Below are positions 1-6,835 of a stretch of 15,875 bases of DNA, in pieces. The translations under genes were made by a program, and so were the position numbers. How positions within the stretch are numbered: position 1 is the stretch's first letter; each line of letters begins with the position of its first letter. The stretch lies in contig CANHFN010000010.1 of NCBI GenBank assembly GCA_947459935.1, forward strand, positions 1 through 15,875, in the 5' to 3' direction. The DNA comes from Actinomycetota bacterium (lineage in GTDB: Bacteria > Actinomycetota > Actinomycetes > Nanopelagicales > Nanopelagicaceae). The notes beneath the pieces were generated by a model. The model did not search any database, had not been told where the DNA came from, and was given only the letters and a program-made list of their open reading frames with translations.

Positions 1-63
1 GATTGCTGCTAGAAAATCTTCAGCTGATCCGATGTCATTTACTGCAATTTGTGGTGTAGACAA
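1..63 (-). CDS. rpsA: 30S ribosomal protein S1, N-terminal fragment (runs off left edge)
   Basis: On the minus strand, a TTG codon at 63-61 opens a frame that stays open to the window edge and encodes 21 residues, MSTPQIAVNDIGSAEDFLAA plus I. This is the conserved opening of actinobacterial ribosomal protein S1 (PQVAVNDIGS-EDFLAAI in mycobacteria, from memory). S1 binds mRNA on the small ribosomal subunit through repeated S1/OB domains, all of which lie outside this window. The start is supported by GGAG at 72-69, five bases before the TTG, and by alignment of the N-terminus with the family. The position next to polA agrees with the polA-rpsA neighbourhood of Mycobacterium and Streptomyces. 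Only the first 21 codons are visible. Confidence 0.86.
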   Translation of the reverse strand, partial: MSTPQIAVNDIGSAEDFLAAI

Positions 64-95
64 TTGTGCTCCGTAGGGATAGAAAGTAGTAGTTC

Positions 96-107
96 CCGCT
101 TTCGCGG
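96..107 (-). other. GNRA-tetraloop hairpin in the rpsA leader
   Basis: Read on the minus strand, CCGC-GAAA-GCGG forms a 4-bp all-GC stem closed by a GAAA (GNRA) tetraloop, about 33 bases upstream of the rpsA TTG start. If transcription starts near the candidate promoter at 118-147, the hairpin lies inside the rpsA leader. S1 controls its own translation in enterobacteria, so a structured leader is plausible, but nothing here shows that this hairpin has that role. Confidence 0.4.
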
Positions 108-117
108 CTGAAGGGCA

Positions 118-147
118 AGGGTACGGTTTGCACGCTCATAAGGGCAA
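118..147 (-). promoter_or_regulatory. Candidate rpsA promoter
   Basis: On the minus strand, TTGCCC (147-142) and TACCCT (123-118) are separated by 18 bases and resemble -35 and -10 boxes (4/6 and 3/6 matches to TTGACA and TATAAT). They would give a leader of roughly 50 bases before rpsA. The -10 match is weak. The -35 lies in an 8-bp direct repeat (AAGGGCAA on the plus strand at 111-118 and 140-147). Confidence 0.3.
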
Positions 148-169
148 ATCCACTCACTTCTTTGAGCGT
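132..169. repeat. 7-bp inverted repeat between divergent rpsA and the MFS gene
   Basis: ACGCTCA (132-138) and TGAGCGT (163-169) are perfect inverted copies with 24 bases between them. The repeat ends 22 bases before the MFS start codon and spans the upstream half of the rpsA promoter candidate. It could be an operator for the transporter or a chance match; seven base pairs alone do not decide. Confidence 0.3.
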
Positions 170-191
170 ACTGGCTAGACTGGAAATCCTC

Positions 192-1418
192 ATGAACAGA
201 TATAAAGAGCTTTTTGGCTTTCCTCAAGTAATCAGACTGGGACTAAGTGCCTTTCCTGCACGTTTGGCGTACTCAATGATCGGGCTCGGAATCTTTTTTA
301 AAGCAGAACAAGAGACTGGCTCGATTGCTATCGCCGGTTTTGCCATTGGTTTGAATTCACTTGCTGGTTCACTGACTGCAGGAATTCGAGGCTCTGTCAT
401 GGACCGCTTTGGCCAAAAATGGCCAATCCGAATTTTGGTACCTCTCTACGCCGCACTCATAATTTTGTTGAACACCATGGAATCACGTCAATCTATTCTA
501 ATTTCAGCATTTATTTTAGGAATCACCGCACCACCAATTAATCTCTCGGTACGTCCATTATGGAAAGACATAGTTCCAGATTCGTATCTGAGAACCGCCT
601 ATGCATTTGATTCATCCATGATGAGCAGCACATCTGTCATCGGCCCAGTAGTTATCACCGCACTTTCCCTTTCTTCACATCCAGGATATGGATTGGGAAC
701 TGTTGCCGCGCTGATGCTCATAGGTGGTGTCGCACTATCTCTCACACCAGCTTCCCGAGATTGGATTCCTGAAAAGAAAAAGAAAAATCAGCAGAAACTT
801 TGGCAAGATCGCGCAATTCAGCTACTTATGTTTGAAGGCTGCTTTATTGGTTTTGGTTGGGGCGTATTCGATGTTGCTGTGCCCGCCTTTGCAACCCAAG
901 AAGGAGTACAACATCGCGTTGCATGGATTTTTGCAGCCTTTGGTGCAGCAACAGTAGTTGGTGGATTACTAGGTGGATTGGTTTCCAAAAAACTTGCACC
1001 ACTTTCTGCATTACGACGTGCTTACTTTTTTTGGTTGATTGCCTGCATCCCAATAGCTTTCACATATCCTGATTGGAGCATGGCACTCTTAGGTGCATGC
1101 ATTGGTTTCCTAGGTGGAGCGGTACAAGTTTTCTACTTTGAAGTTCTGGAAGCGGTAAGACCTAAGGGTTCTCAAACAGCATCCCTTGGTTGGATTTGGA
1201 GTGTTGAAGGATCATTCATGGCGGTTGGTGCTGCTGTTGGCGGAGTCGTTTCTGAAACTCTCTCACCGAGAATAGGTTTAGCAATGTTGCCAATAATGAT
1301 TGGCATGGGATTAATCATCTTATCTACTGGTCGAGGGCGTTTGAGTGCTGCTAATGACATTCCAACCGACGAAGAAGACCTTCAAGCAATGAAAGATATT
1401 TCTAACGAAGTAAAGTAG
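192..1418 (+). CDS. Major facilitator superfamily (MFS) transporter
   Basis: A 408-residue integral membrane protein with about twelve hydrophobic segments by eye, the size of a typical MFS secondary carrier. The loop after the second segment carries a motif-A-like stretch, GSVMDRFGQKWPIR (residues 67-80). A strongly basic central loop (EKKKK at 194-198) separates the two six-helix halves. The C-terminus is acidic and cytoplasmic (DIPTDEEDLQ). Substrate and direction of transport cannot be read from the sequence; drug or metabolite efflux is a common role for such single genes. ATG at 192 is preferred over the in-frame TTG at 162 because a weak GGAA (182-185) precedes it and the longer form adds ten residues with no ribosome-binding site. 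The gene sits alone between rpsA and polA, and its TAG abuts the polA stop codon on the other strand. Confidence 0.86.
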   Translation: MNRYKELFGFPQVIRLGLSAFPARLAYSMIGLGIFFKAEQETGSIAIAGFAIGLNSLAGSLTAGIRGSVMDRFGQKWPIRILVPLYAALIILLNTMESRQSILISAFILGITAPPINLSVRPLWKDIVPDSYLRTAYAFDSSMMSSTSVIGPVVITALSLSSHPGYGLGTVAALMLIGGVALSLTPASRDWIPEKKKKNQQKLWQDRAIQLLMFEGCFIGFGWGVFDVAVPAFATQEGVQHRVAWIFAAFGAATVVGGLLGGLVSKKLAPLSALRRAYFFWLIACIPIAFTYPDWSMALLGACIGFLGGAVQVFYFEVLEAVRPKGSQTASLGWIWSVEGSFMAVGAAVGGVVSETLSPRIGLAMLPIMIGMGLIILSTGRGRLSAANDIPTDEEDLQAMKDISNEVK

Positions 1419-4013
1419 TTAGTGCGCTGCTTCGTGCCAGGTAAGACCCAGGCCGGCATTGACATCTAGAGGTGCTTTTAGTGGATATGCAGCACCCATT
1501 TCACGTTTAACCAATTCTGTGATTCTTTCTTCTTCACCTGCTATAACTTCCAAAATCAACTCATCATGAATCTGCAAGAGCAATCGAGATTCAAGTTTTT
1601 CACTTTCAATTGCCGCTTGAACATTGAGCATGGCTAACTTAATAATGTCAGCAGCCGAACCCTGAATTGGAGCGTTTAATGCCATGCGCTCGGCAACCTC
1701 ACGACGCTGACGGTTGTCATGCATTAAATCAGGCAGATATCGACGGCGGCCCATGATTGTTTCGGTATATCCAACTTTGCGTGCCTGTTCAACAACAACT
1801 TGTAAGTAGTCACGAATACCACCGAATCTCTCAAAGTACGTATCCATTAATTGCTGAGCTGCAGGAGGGGTGATATCTAACTGAGCAGCAAGACCATAAG
1901 AAGAAAGACCATAGGCAAGTCCATATGACATCGCTTTCATCTGACGACGCATTTCAGGATCTACTTCAGATGGCTTCACACCAAACACAAGTCCAGCAAC
2001 AGTTGCATGTAGATCTTCACCTGATGCAAATGCCGCCAACAACTTTTCATCATGCGATAAGTGAGCCATGATGCGCATTTCAATCTGGCTGTAATCTGCA
2101 GTCAGCAATGCAACATAGCCTTTACCAACGGTAAAACAATCTCGGATTCTTCTTCCCTCTTCTGTTCGAACTGGAATGTTCTGTAAATTTGGAGCCGTAG
2201 ATGAAAGCCGACCAGTAGCTGCGACAGTCTGCTGGAAATGGGTGTGTATCCGACCATCCTTTGCAATTTCTGCAATCAATCCTTCAACCGTGCTTCCAAG
2301 TTTCTTGGTTTCACGTATCCGTAATAAGGAAGTGAGAACAGGGTGCCCGCTCTTTTGATGTAACCAATCGAGACTTTCAGCATCTGTTGTGTAACCAGTC
2401 TTAATCTTCTTAGTTTTCGGTAAATTCAGTTCGTCAAACAAAACAACCTGTAGTTGCTTAGGAGAGGCAACATTAAACTCATGACCCACTGCTTCATGAG
2501 CCGCCTTCGTTTCACGCTTTACTTCCCCTTCAAAAAAGGCTGCAAGCTCATCTAATTTCTTTTTGTTGACCGATATCCCAATCGATTCCATGCGCGCCAA
2601 CAGATCCGCCACAGGAAGTTCCATGGTCACAAAAAGATCCCACAAATTTCTTTCTTTCAATTCGCGGGTCAGAGAATCGCGCAATGTGAACATTGCTCGT
2701 GCTGACGTCAAAAGAAATTGCTCCGCACTAGCCTCATTAATTCTTGATCCATCACCCCAACGTTCTTGAATATCCTTTAAGTCTTGGCTTCTTACTCCTG
2801 GGTTAACAAGATATGCGGCAAGGGATGTGTCAAAATAGACACCTCTTAAAGAAGTCGATCTGGCAAGGGACTTGGCGTCATGTGCCATCTTCTGAACTTT
2901 CACATCAGTAGCCCACTCCCCCATTACTGATGAGTGAACCAAAAAGACAACATCAGGTGTTAAGGCAATTGCATAACGGTGCAGCTTTTCTTCAACCAAT
3001 TCAAAAGCAATTGCGATTTCCCCTTTGTGCTGGGCAATCTTTTGTGAGGCTTCTTCATGAGTCAGCACGCCTTCGCTCATCTCAGCGGCAAATAACTCGT
3101 ATTCAGAATCAACTGCTGGAGCAGTTCCTTTAAGCAAAATGGGTTTCATGCGATCTTGAAGTGTCTTGAACTCTAATTTCTCAAATAGAGGGCCAATGTT
3201 CTTCTCATCCACACCAGCCCAGGCGAGTGCATCAATACTTAGTTCTAAAGGAACATTTGCAACGAGTTGCGTCAATTCACGGTTTCGAATGACATGGTTT
3301 ACTGAATCACGGAGAGATTGCCCTACTTTGCCGCCTAATTTATCTATGTTGGCAATTAATTCATGAAGAGAGCCATATTCAACGATCCATTTTGCAGCGG
3401 TCTTTTCTCCAACACCTGGAACCGATGGCAGGTTGTCACTTGGGTCTCCACGTAATGCGGCGAAATCTGGATACTGCTCAGGACTCATCCCATATTTTTC
3501 TTGCACCGCATCAGGTGTCATGCGCGTTAAATCACTCACTCCGCGCTTTGGATACAAAACAGTTGTCTTTTCATTGACTAACTGAAATGAATCACGATCT
3601 CCTGTGCAGATAAATACTTCCGCATTTTCGCGTTCAGCCTGCTTTGCAATAGTTGCAATAATGTCGTCAGCTTCAAAACCTTCAACTTCAAATGAGGTAA
3701 TGCCAAAAGCGGATACGAGTTCATGAAGGTAGGACATTTGTGACCTAAATTCATCGGGTGTCTTAGCGCGATTGGCCTTGTACTCCGGAAAGATCTCGGA
3801 TCTAAAGGTTTTGCGGGAGACATCAAATGCAACGGCAACGTGGGTAGGTTTCTCCGATGAGAGAAGTGAAAGCAACATCGTTGCGAAACCGTAGATAGCA
3901 TTGGTGTGCTGGCCCTGGGCAGTCGTGAAGTTCTCCGCAGGTAGAGCAAAGAATGCTCGATATGCCATGGAGTGCCCATCAATAAGGAGAACTCTCTTAG
4001 ATGCGCCAGACAT
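1419..4013 (-). CDS. polA: DNA polymerase I
   Basis: An 864-residue family A polymerase that fills gaps and removes RNA primers during replication and excision repair. Order of parts (residues from the start at 4013): 5' nuclease domain to about 290, with the acidic motifs GFEADD (112-117) and TGDRD (137-141) and a helix-hairpin-helix LPSVPGVGEKTA (195-206); a 3'-5' exonuclease-like domain at about 303-470; then the polymerase domain with motif A DYSQIEMR (640-647), O-helix KAMSYGLAYG (693-702) and motif C HDE (816-818). The exonuclease domain lacks the catalytic DxE pair (FELV stands where FDTE is expected), so proofreading is probably absent, as in mycobacterial and Bst-type PolA. The O-helix has Tyr where E. 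coli has Phe762. ATG at 4013 (MSGASKRVLLIDGHS) is preferred because AGGATGGGGG lies just upstream; ATG at 4022 and TTG at 4034 are also in frame but have no ribosome-binding site. Confidence 0.97.
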   Translation of the reverse strand: MSGASKRVLLIDGHSMAYRAFFALPAENFTTAQGQHTNAIYGFATMLLSLLSSEKPTHVAVAFDVSRKTFRSEIFPEYKANRAKTPDEFRSQMSYLHELVSAFGITSFEVEGFEADDIIATIAKQAERENAEVFICTGDRDSFQLVNEKTTVLYPKRGVSDLTRMTPDAVQEKYGMSPEQYPDFAALRGDPSDNLPSVPGVGEKTAAKWIVEYGSLHELIANIDKLGGKVGQSLRDSVNHVIRNRELTQLVANVPLELSIDALAWAGVDEKNIGPLFEKLEFKTLQDRMKPILLKGTAPAVDSEYELFAAEMSEGVLTHEEASQKIAQHKGEIAIAFELVEEKLHRYAIALTPDVVFLVHSSVMGEWATDVKVQKMAHDAKSLARSTSLRGVYFDTSLAAYLVNPGVRSQDLKDIQERWGDGSRINEASAEQFLLTSARAMFTLRDSLTRELKERNLWDLFVTMELPVADLLARMESIGISVNKKKLDELAAFFEGEVKRETKAAHEAVGHEFNVASPKQLQVVLFDELNLPKTKKIKTGYTTDAESLDWLHQKSGHPVLTSLLRIRETKKLGSTVEGLIAEIAKDGRIHTHFQQTVAATGRLSSTAPNLQNIPVRTEEGRRIRDCFTVGKGYVALLTADYSQIEMRIMAHLSHDEKLLAAFASGEDLHATVAGLVFGVKPSEVDPEMRRQMKAMSYGLAYGLSSYGLAAQLDITPPAAQQLMDTYFERFGGIRDYLQVVVEQARKVGYTETIMGRRRYLPDLMHDNRQRREVAERMALNAPIQGSAADIIKLAMLNVQAAIESEKLESRLLLQIHDELILEVIAGEEERITELVKREMGAAYPLKAPLDVNAGLGLTWHEAAH

Positions 4014-4036
4014 GGCCCCCATCCTAGATAACAAGT

Positions 4037-4042
4037 TATGAT
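4037..4042 (+). promoter_or_regulatory. -10 box placing a leaderless start at the thioesterase ATG
   Basis: TATGAT (5/6 match to TATAAT) ends six bases before the ATG at 4049, and no Shine-Dalgarno sequence lies in the gap. This is the arrangement expected for a leaderless mRNA beginning at the start codon, which is common in Actinobacteria. No convincing -35 box is present. The 35-base gap must also hold the divergent polA initiation signals, so the two promoters probably overlap. Confidence 0.45.
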
Positions 4043-4048
4043 TGACTC

Positions 4049-4459
4049 ATGACGCAACAGGATTTACTGGCATTAATTAAGGCACGCGGCAATGGCGACC
4101 TTGGAATCAAAATGGGCATAGAAATAATCGAAGCATCTGCTGAGCGGCTTGTTGCGACCATGCCTGTTGAGGGAAATACGCAGCCCGCTGGACTACTCCA
4201 TGGTGGGGCAAATGTTGTACTGGCTGAATCCTTGGGATCTATTGGGGCACAAATCCATGCAGGTCCAACTAGACGAGTAGTTGGCGTTGATATAAATGCC
4301 ACTCATCACCGTTCTGCTCGTTCAGGCCTTGTTACAGCCGTTGCCACGCCAATATCACTGGGTAAGACGCTGTGCTCCTATGAAATTGTGATTTCAGATG
4401 AATCAGGCCAAAGAACCTGCACCGCACGTATTACCTGCTTAATCCTTGCCGAGGTCTAG
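4049..4459 (+). CDS. Hotdog-fold acyl-CoA thioesterase (PaaI/YdiI-like)
   Basis: A 136-residue single-domain protein of the hotdog thioesterase family, which hydrolyses acyl- or aroyl-CoA thioesters in the cytoplasm as homotetramers. The core motif QPAGLLHGGANVVLAES (residues 45-61) matches the active-site helix of E. coli YdiI/MenI; His51-Gly-Gly and Glu60 correspond to the substrate-loop histidine and the catalytic glutamate. The later VVGVDINATHHRSAR stretch is also typical. Length is normal for the family. The resemblance to the menaquinone-pathway DHNA-CoA thioesterase is clear, but this group has broad specificity and no men genes are in the window, so I assign no exact substrate. It is divergent from polA and 87 bases upstream of livH; it could be the first gene of the liv transcript, though nothing functional links them. 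Confidence 0.9.
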   Translation: MTQQDLLALIKARGNGDLGIKMGIEIIEASAERLVATMPVEGNTQPAGLLHGGANVVLAESLGSIGAQIHAGPTRRVVGVDINATHHRSARSGLVTAVATPISLGKTLCSYEIVISDESGQRTCTARITCLILAEV

Positions 4460-4505
4460 GTCCTTTAGTTAAGGTAGGTCATCTAGGAGCTAAGAGCAGC
4501 CCTGA

Positions 4506-4522
4506 TGCATCCCAGTGATGCA
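4506..4522. repeat. 6-bp inverted repeat upstream of livH
   Basis: TGCATC (4506-4511) and GATGCA (4517-4522) are perfect inverted copies around a CCAGT spacer. The element lies 14 bases before the GGAG at 4537-4540 that serves the livH TTG start, so in RNA it would form a small hairpin in the leader and in DNA it could be an operator. If translation began at ATG 4505 instead, it would lie inside the coding region. Confidence 0.35.
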
Positions 4523-4536
4523 CTTACTCAAGATTT

Positions 4537-4540
4537 GGAG
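4537..4540 (+). promoter_or_regulatory. Ribosome-binding site that sets the livH start
   Basis: GGAG sits six bases before TTG at 4547. The upstream in-frame ATG at 4505 has no comparable site at a suitable distance (the nearest AGGAG is about 18 bases away). The TTG start also yields a signal peptide with a short basic n-region (MKFTRKK), whereas the ATG start would add 14 mostly polar, partly acidic residues ahead of it. Confidence 0.6.
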
Positions 4541-4546
4541 CGCGAC

Positions 4547-5839
4547 TTGAAGTTCACAAGAAAGAAGTTAAGCGCCCGATTTATTCTTGTGTATATCGCG
4601 CTAATTACAGCAACAGCGGCGCTCTCATCAATTGCCTCACCTGCCCATGCGGCCGAAACTACAAAACTTTACGGTGTGATTATTGATTCTGCTGAAAAAC
4701 CAATTTCAGGTGTTAACGTTTCAATTGCCGGCCCAGATGGCTTTAGTGCGAAAGTAGTAACTGATTCTCTTGGTGCATGGGAAGTTCTTGTAACAGCTAA
4801 GGGAACATATGCCGCGACTATTAATGAAGGCGATCTACCATCGGGGCAAGCATTAACTGATCCCAAAAAAGGCACGATTAAGGCAAATGTATTTATGACG
4901 GGCGTGGAATTACGTCTTCTCTTTCCAATAGGACCTGGAGTTGAAAAAGCAACACGACTTGAGCGATCAGCCCAACTAACTGTTGATGGATTGATCTTAG
5001 GTCTGATCATTGCGTTAGCAGCCTTGGGTCTTAACCTCATTTTTGGAACGACTGGTCTGACAAATTTTGCCCACGGTGAGATTTTAACTTTCGCAGGACT
5101 GCTCACTTACTACTTCAGTGCAATAGTAAAACTTCCAGTTGCCCTTGCCGCCCTGGTTGCAGTTATTCTCAGCGCCTTCATCTCTGGATTTTTGCAGGAT
5201 AGGTATCTTTGGAGACCATTGCGTAAGCGTGGAACCGGATTAATTGCAATGCTTGTAGTCTCAATTGGTTTTGCAATTTTCCTTCGTTATTTCTTCCTCT
5301 TCCTTTTTGGCGGGGATACACGACAACTTCCTCAATACGCCGGACAAGCGGGCTTGGAACTTGGATTAGTAAATATCACCCCTAAATCAATTCTTACGAC
5401 AACTATTGGAATTGGATTTATTGTCTTTGCCACTTTGTGGCTGCTCACTACCCGCATGGGCAAGGCCAGCCGCGCTGTTGCAGATAACCCAGCCCTCGCC
5501 TCAGCCTCAGGAATTGATGTCCAAAAGGTGATCCGAGCGGTGTGGATTTTAGGAGCAGCCCTTGCTGGTTACGCAGGCGTGATCGTTACCGTCAACCAAG
5601 GAGTCAGCTTCCTCATGGGACAGGACATGCTGTTGCTGATCTTTGCCGCTGTAACACTGGGTGGCCTGGGCACTGCAAATGGCGCACTGGTTGGTTCATT
5701 AATTATTGGCCTCTTCGTTCAGTTATCAACACTTTTTATCCCAACCGAGTTGAAGTATGTAGGCGCACTAGTAGTGCTGATCTTAATTTTGATTGTTCGC
5801 CCTCAAGGAATTCTGGGACGTAAAGAGAGGATCGGTTAA
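4547..5839 (+). CDS. livH: Branched-chain amino acid ABC transporter permease LivH with a secreted N-terminal domain
   Basis: A 430-residue protein in two parts. Residues 1-35 form a signal peptide (basic MKFTRKK, hydrophobic core, cleavage-like SPAHA). Residues about 37-128 form a beta-rich domain resembling carboxypeptidase regulatory or CNA-B-like folds (LYGVIIDSAEKPISGVNVSI, then DSLGAWEV). From about 145 on there is a full LivH-type permease with the family signature GTTGLTNFAHGE (residues 167-178), several membrane helices, and the RPQGILG C-terminus. LivH and LivM form the membrane channel of HAAT-family importers for leucine, isoleucine, valine or related amides. Ordinary LivH is about 300 residues and lacks the front domain; I recall similar extended permeases in other Actinobacteria. 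It opens the livHMGF operon. The alternative start is ATG 4505. Confidence 0.9.
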   Translation: MKFTRKKLSARFILVYIALITATAALSSIASPAHAAETTKLYGVIIDSAEKPISGVNVSIAGPDGFSAKVVTDSLGAWEVLVTAKGTYAATINEGDLPSGQALTDPKKGTIKANVFMTGVELRLLFPIGPGVEKATRLERSAQLTVDGLILGLIIALAALGLNLIFGTTGLTNFAHGEILTFAGLLTYYFSAIVKLPVALAALVAVILSAFISGFLQDRYLWRPLRKRGTGLIAMLVVSIGFAIFLRYFFLFLFGGDTRQLPQYAGQAGLELGLVNITPKSILTTTIGIGFIVFATLWLLTTRMGKASRAVADNPALASASGIDVQKVIRAVWILGAALAGYAGVIVTVNQGVSFLMGQDMLLLIFAAVTLGGLGTANGALVGSLIIGLFVQLSTLFIPTELKYVGALVVLILILIVRPQGILGRKERIG

Positions 5840-6835
5840 ATGGACTTTCTCTTTGTCATTCAACAAACTCTAAGTGCAACTCTTGGAGTCAATGCCATCA
5901 TTTTCGCCCTCGCTGCAATCGGCTTGAATATGCACTTTGGCTATACCGGCTTACTTAACTTTGGTCAGGCTGGATTCTTGGCAATTGGTGCTTACAGTGT
6001 TGCCGTTCCGGTAATTTCTTTTGGATTATCTCTATGGGTTGCTTTCTTAATTGGTATTTTCAATTCGATTATTTTTGCCCTTCTGCTTGGTGTGCCAACC
6101 TTGAGATTGCGTGCAGATTATTTAGCGATCGTAACAATCGCATTTGCCGAAATTGTTCGACAAGTTGCTCGCTCAGCTACCTTCAATGACTCTCTCGGTG
6201 GTTCTGATGGAATTACTGGAAAATTTGGAAAAGAGTTTTTTGACCTGAATCCTTTCAAGGGTGGCCTTGCAATTCCAATCCTTCGCTTTAATGGCAATGA
6301 CCTCTGGGTGGTAATTACTGGCTGGATTCTTGTAGCAATCATCACCTTCATCATGTGGATTATGGTCAACTCACCATGGGGTCGCGTTATGCGCGCCATT
6401 CGCGAAGATGAAGATGCTGTTCGATCTCTCGGCAAGAACGTCTATTTATACAAAATGCAGTCACTGATTATCGGTGGAGCTATCGGTTCTATTGCAGGCT
6501 TTGTCTACGCCCTTTCGCGCCAGTCAGTTCAGCCTGATAACTACGGAACAGCGCTAACTTTCTTTGCCTACACAGTTCTGATTTTGGGTGGCGCAGCCCG
6601 TGTCTTTGCCCCAATAGTCGGTGCCATGATTTTCTGGTTCTTAATTGTGTTCATTGAACAAATTCTTCGAGAAGGCGTTTCTTCTAACTTAATTCCAGAT
6701 TGGCTCATTGGGGTTAATCAGGTTGGCCAGATTCGATTCATGCTCATGGGGCTTGGATTAATGCTGCTGATGATCTTTAGACCACAAGGTATTTTCGGCG
6801 ATAAGAAGGAGTTGGCACTTGATGCAAGAGCATAA
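5840..6835 (+). CDS. livM: Branched-chain amino acid ABC transporter permease LivM
   Basis: A 331-residue polytopic membrane protein, the second permease of the LivHMGF importer. The family signature GYTGLLNFGQAGFLAIGAYS appears near residues 34-53. The cytoplasmic loop GRVMRAIREDEDAVRSLGKN (about 184-203) is the coupling region expected to contact the ATPases, and the C-terminus has the usual RPQGIFG. Length is normal. The ATG directly follows the livH TAA with no gap, and AGAGAGGA lies about ten bases upstream inside livH, so translation is probably coupled. Substrate preference within branched-chain amino acids, amides or urea is not decided by sequence alone. Confidence 0.93.
   Translation: MDFLFVIQQTLSATLGVNAIIFALAAIGLNMHFGYTGLLNFGQAGFLAIGAYSVAVPVISFGLSLWVAFLIGIFNSIIFALLLGVPTLRLRADYLAIVTIAFAEIVRQVARSATFNDSLGGSDGITGKFGKEFFDLNPFKGGLAIPILRFNGNDLWVVITGWILVAIITFIMWIMVNSPWGRVMRAIREDEDAVRSLGKNVYLYKMQSLIIGGAIGSIAGFVYALSRQSVQPDNYGTALTFFAYTVLILGGAARVFAPIVGAMIFWFLIVFIEQILREGVSSNLIPDWLIGVNQVGQIRFMLMGLGLMLLMIFRPQGIFGDKKELALDARA

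Noticed and set aside
2..76. Plus-strand 24-codon frame open from the left edge and ending at TAG 74-76
   Set aside because: Its peptide resembles no family I know, while the opposite strand gives a perfect start of ribosomal protein S1 with a ribosome-binding site.
3578..4057. Open frame of 159 codons on the minus strand in another frame of polA
   Set aside because: It lies wholly over the polA 5' nuclease region, has no recognisable domain, and its composition is that of an out-of-frame shadow; the polA frame has unmistakable motifs throughout.
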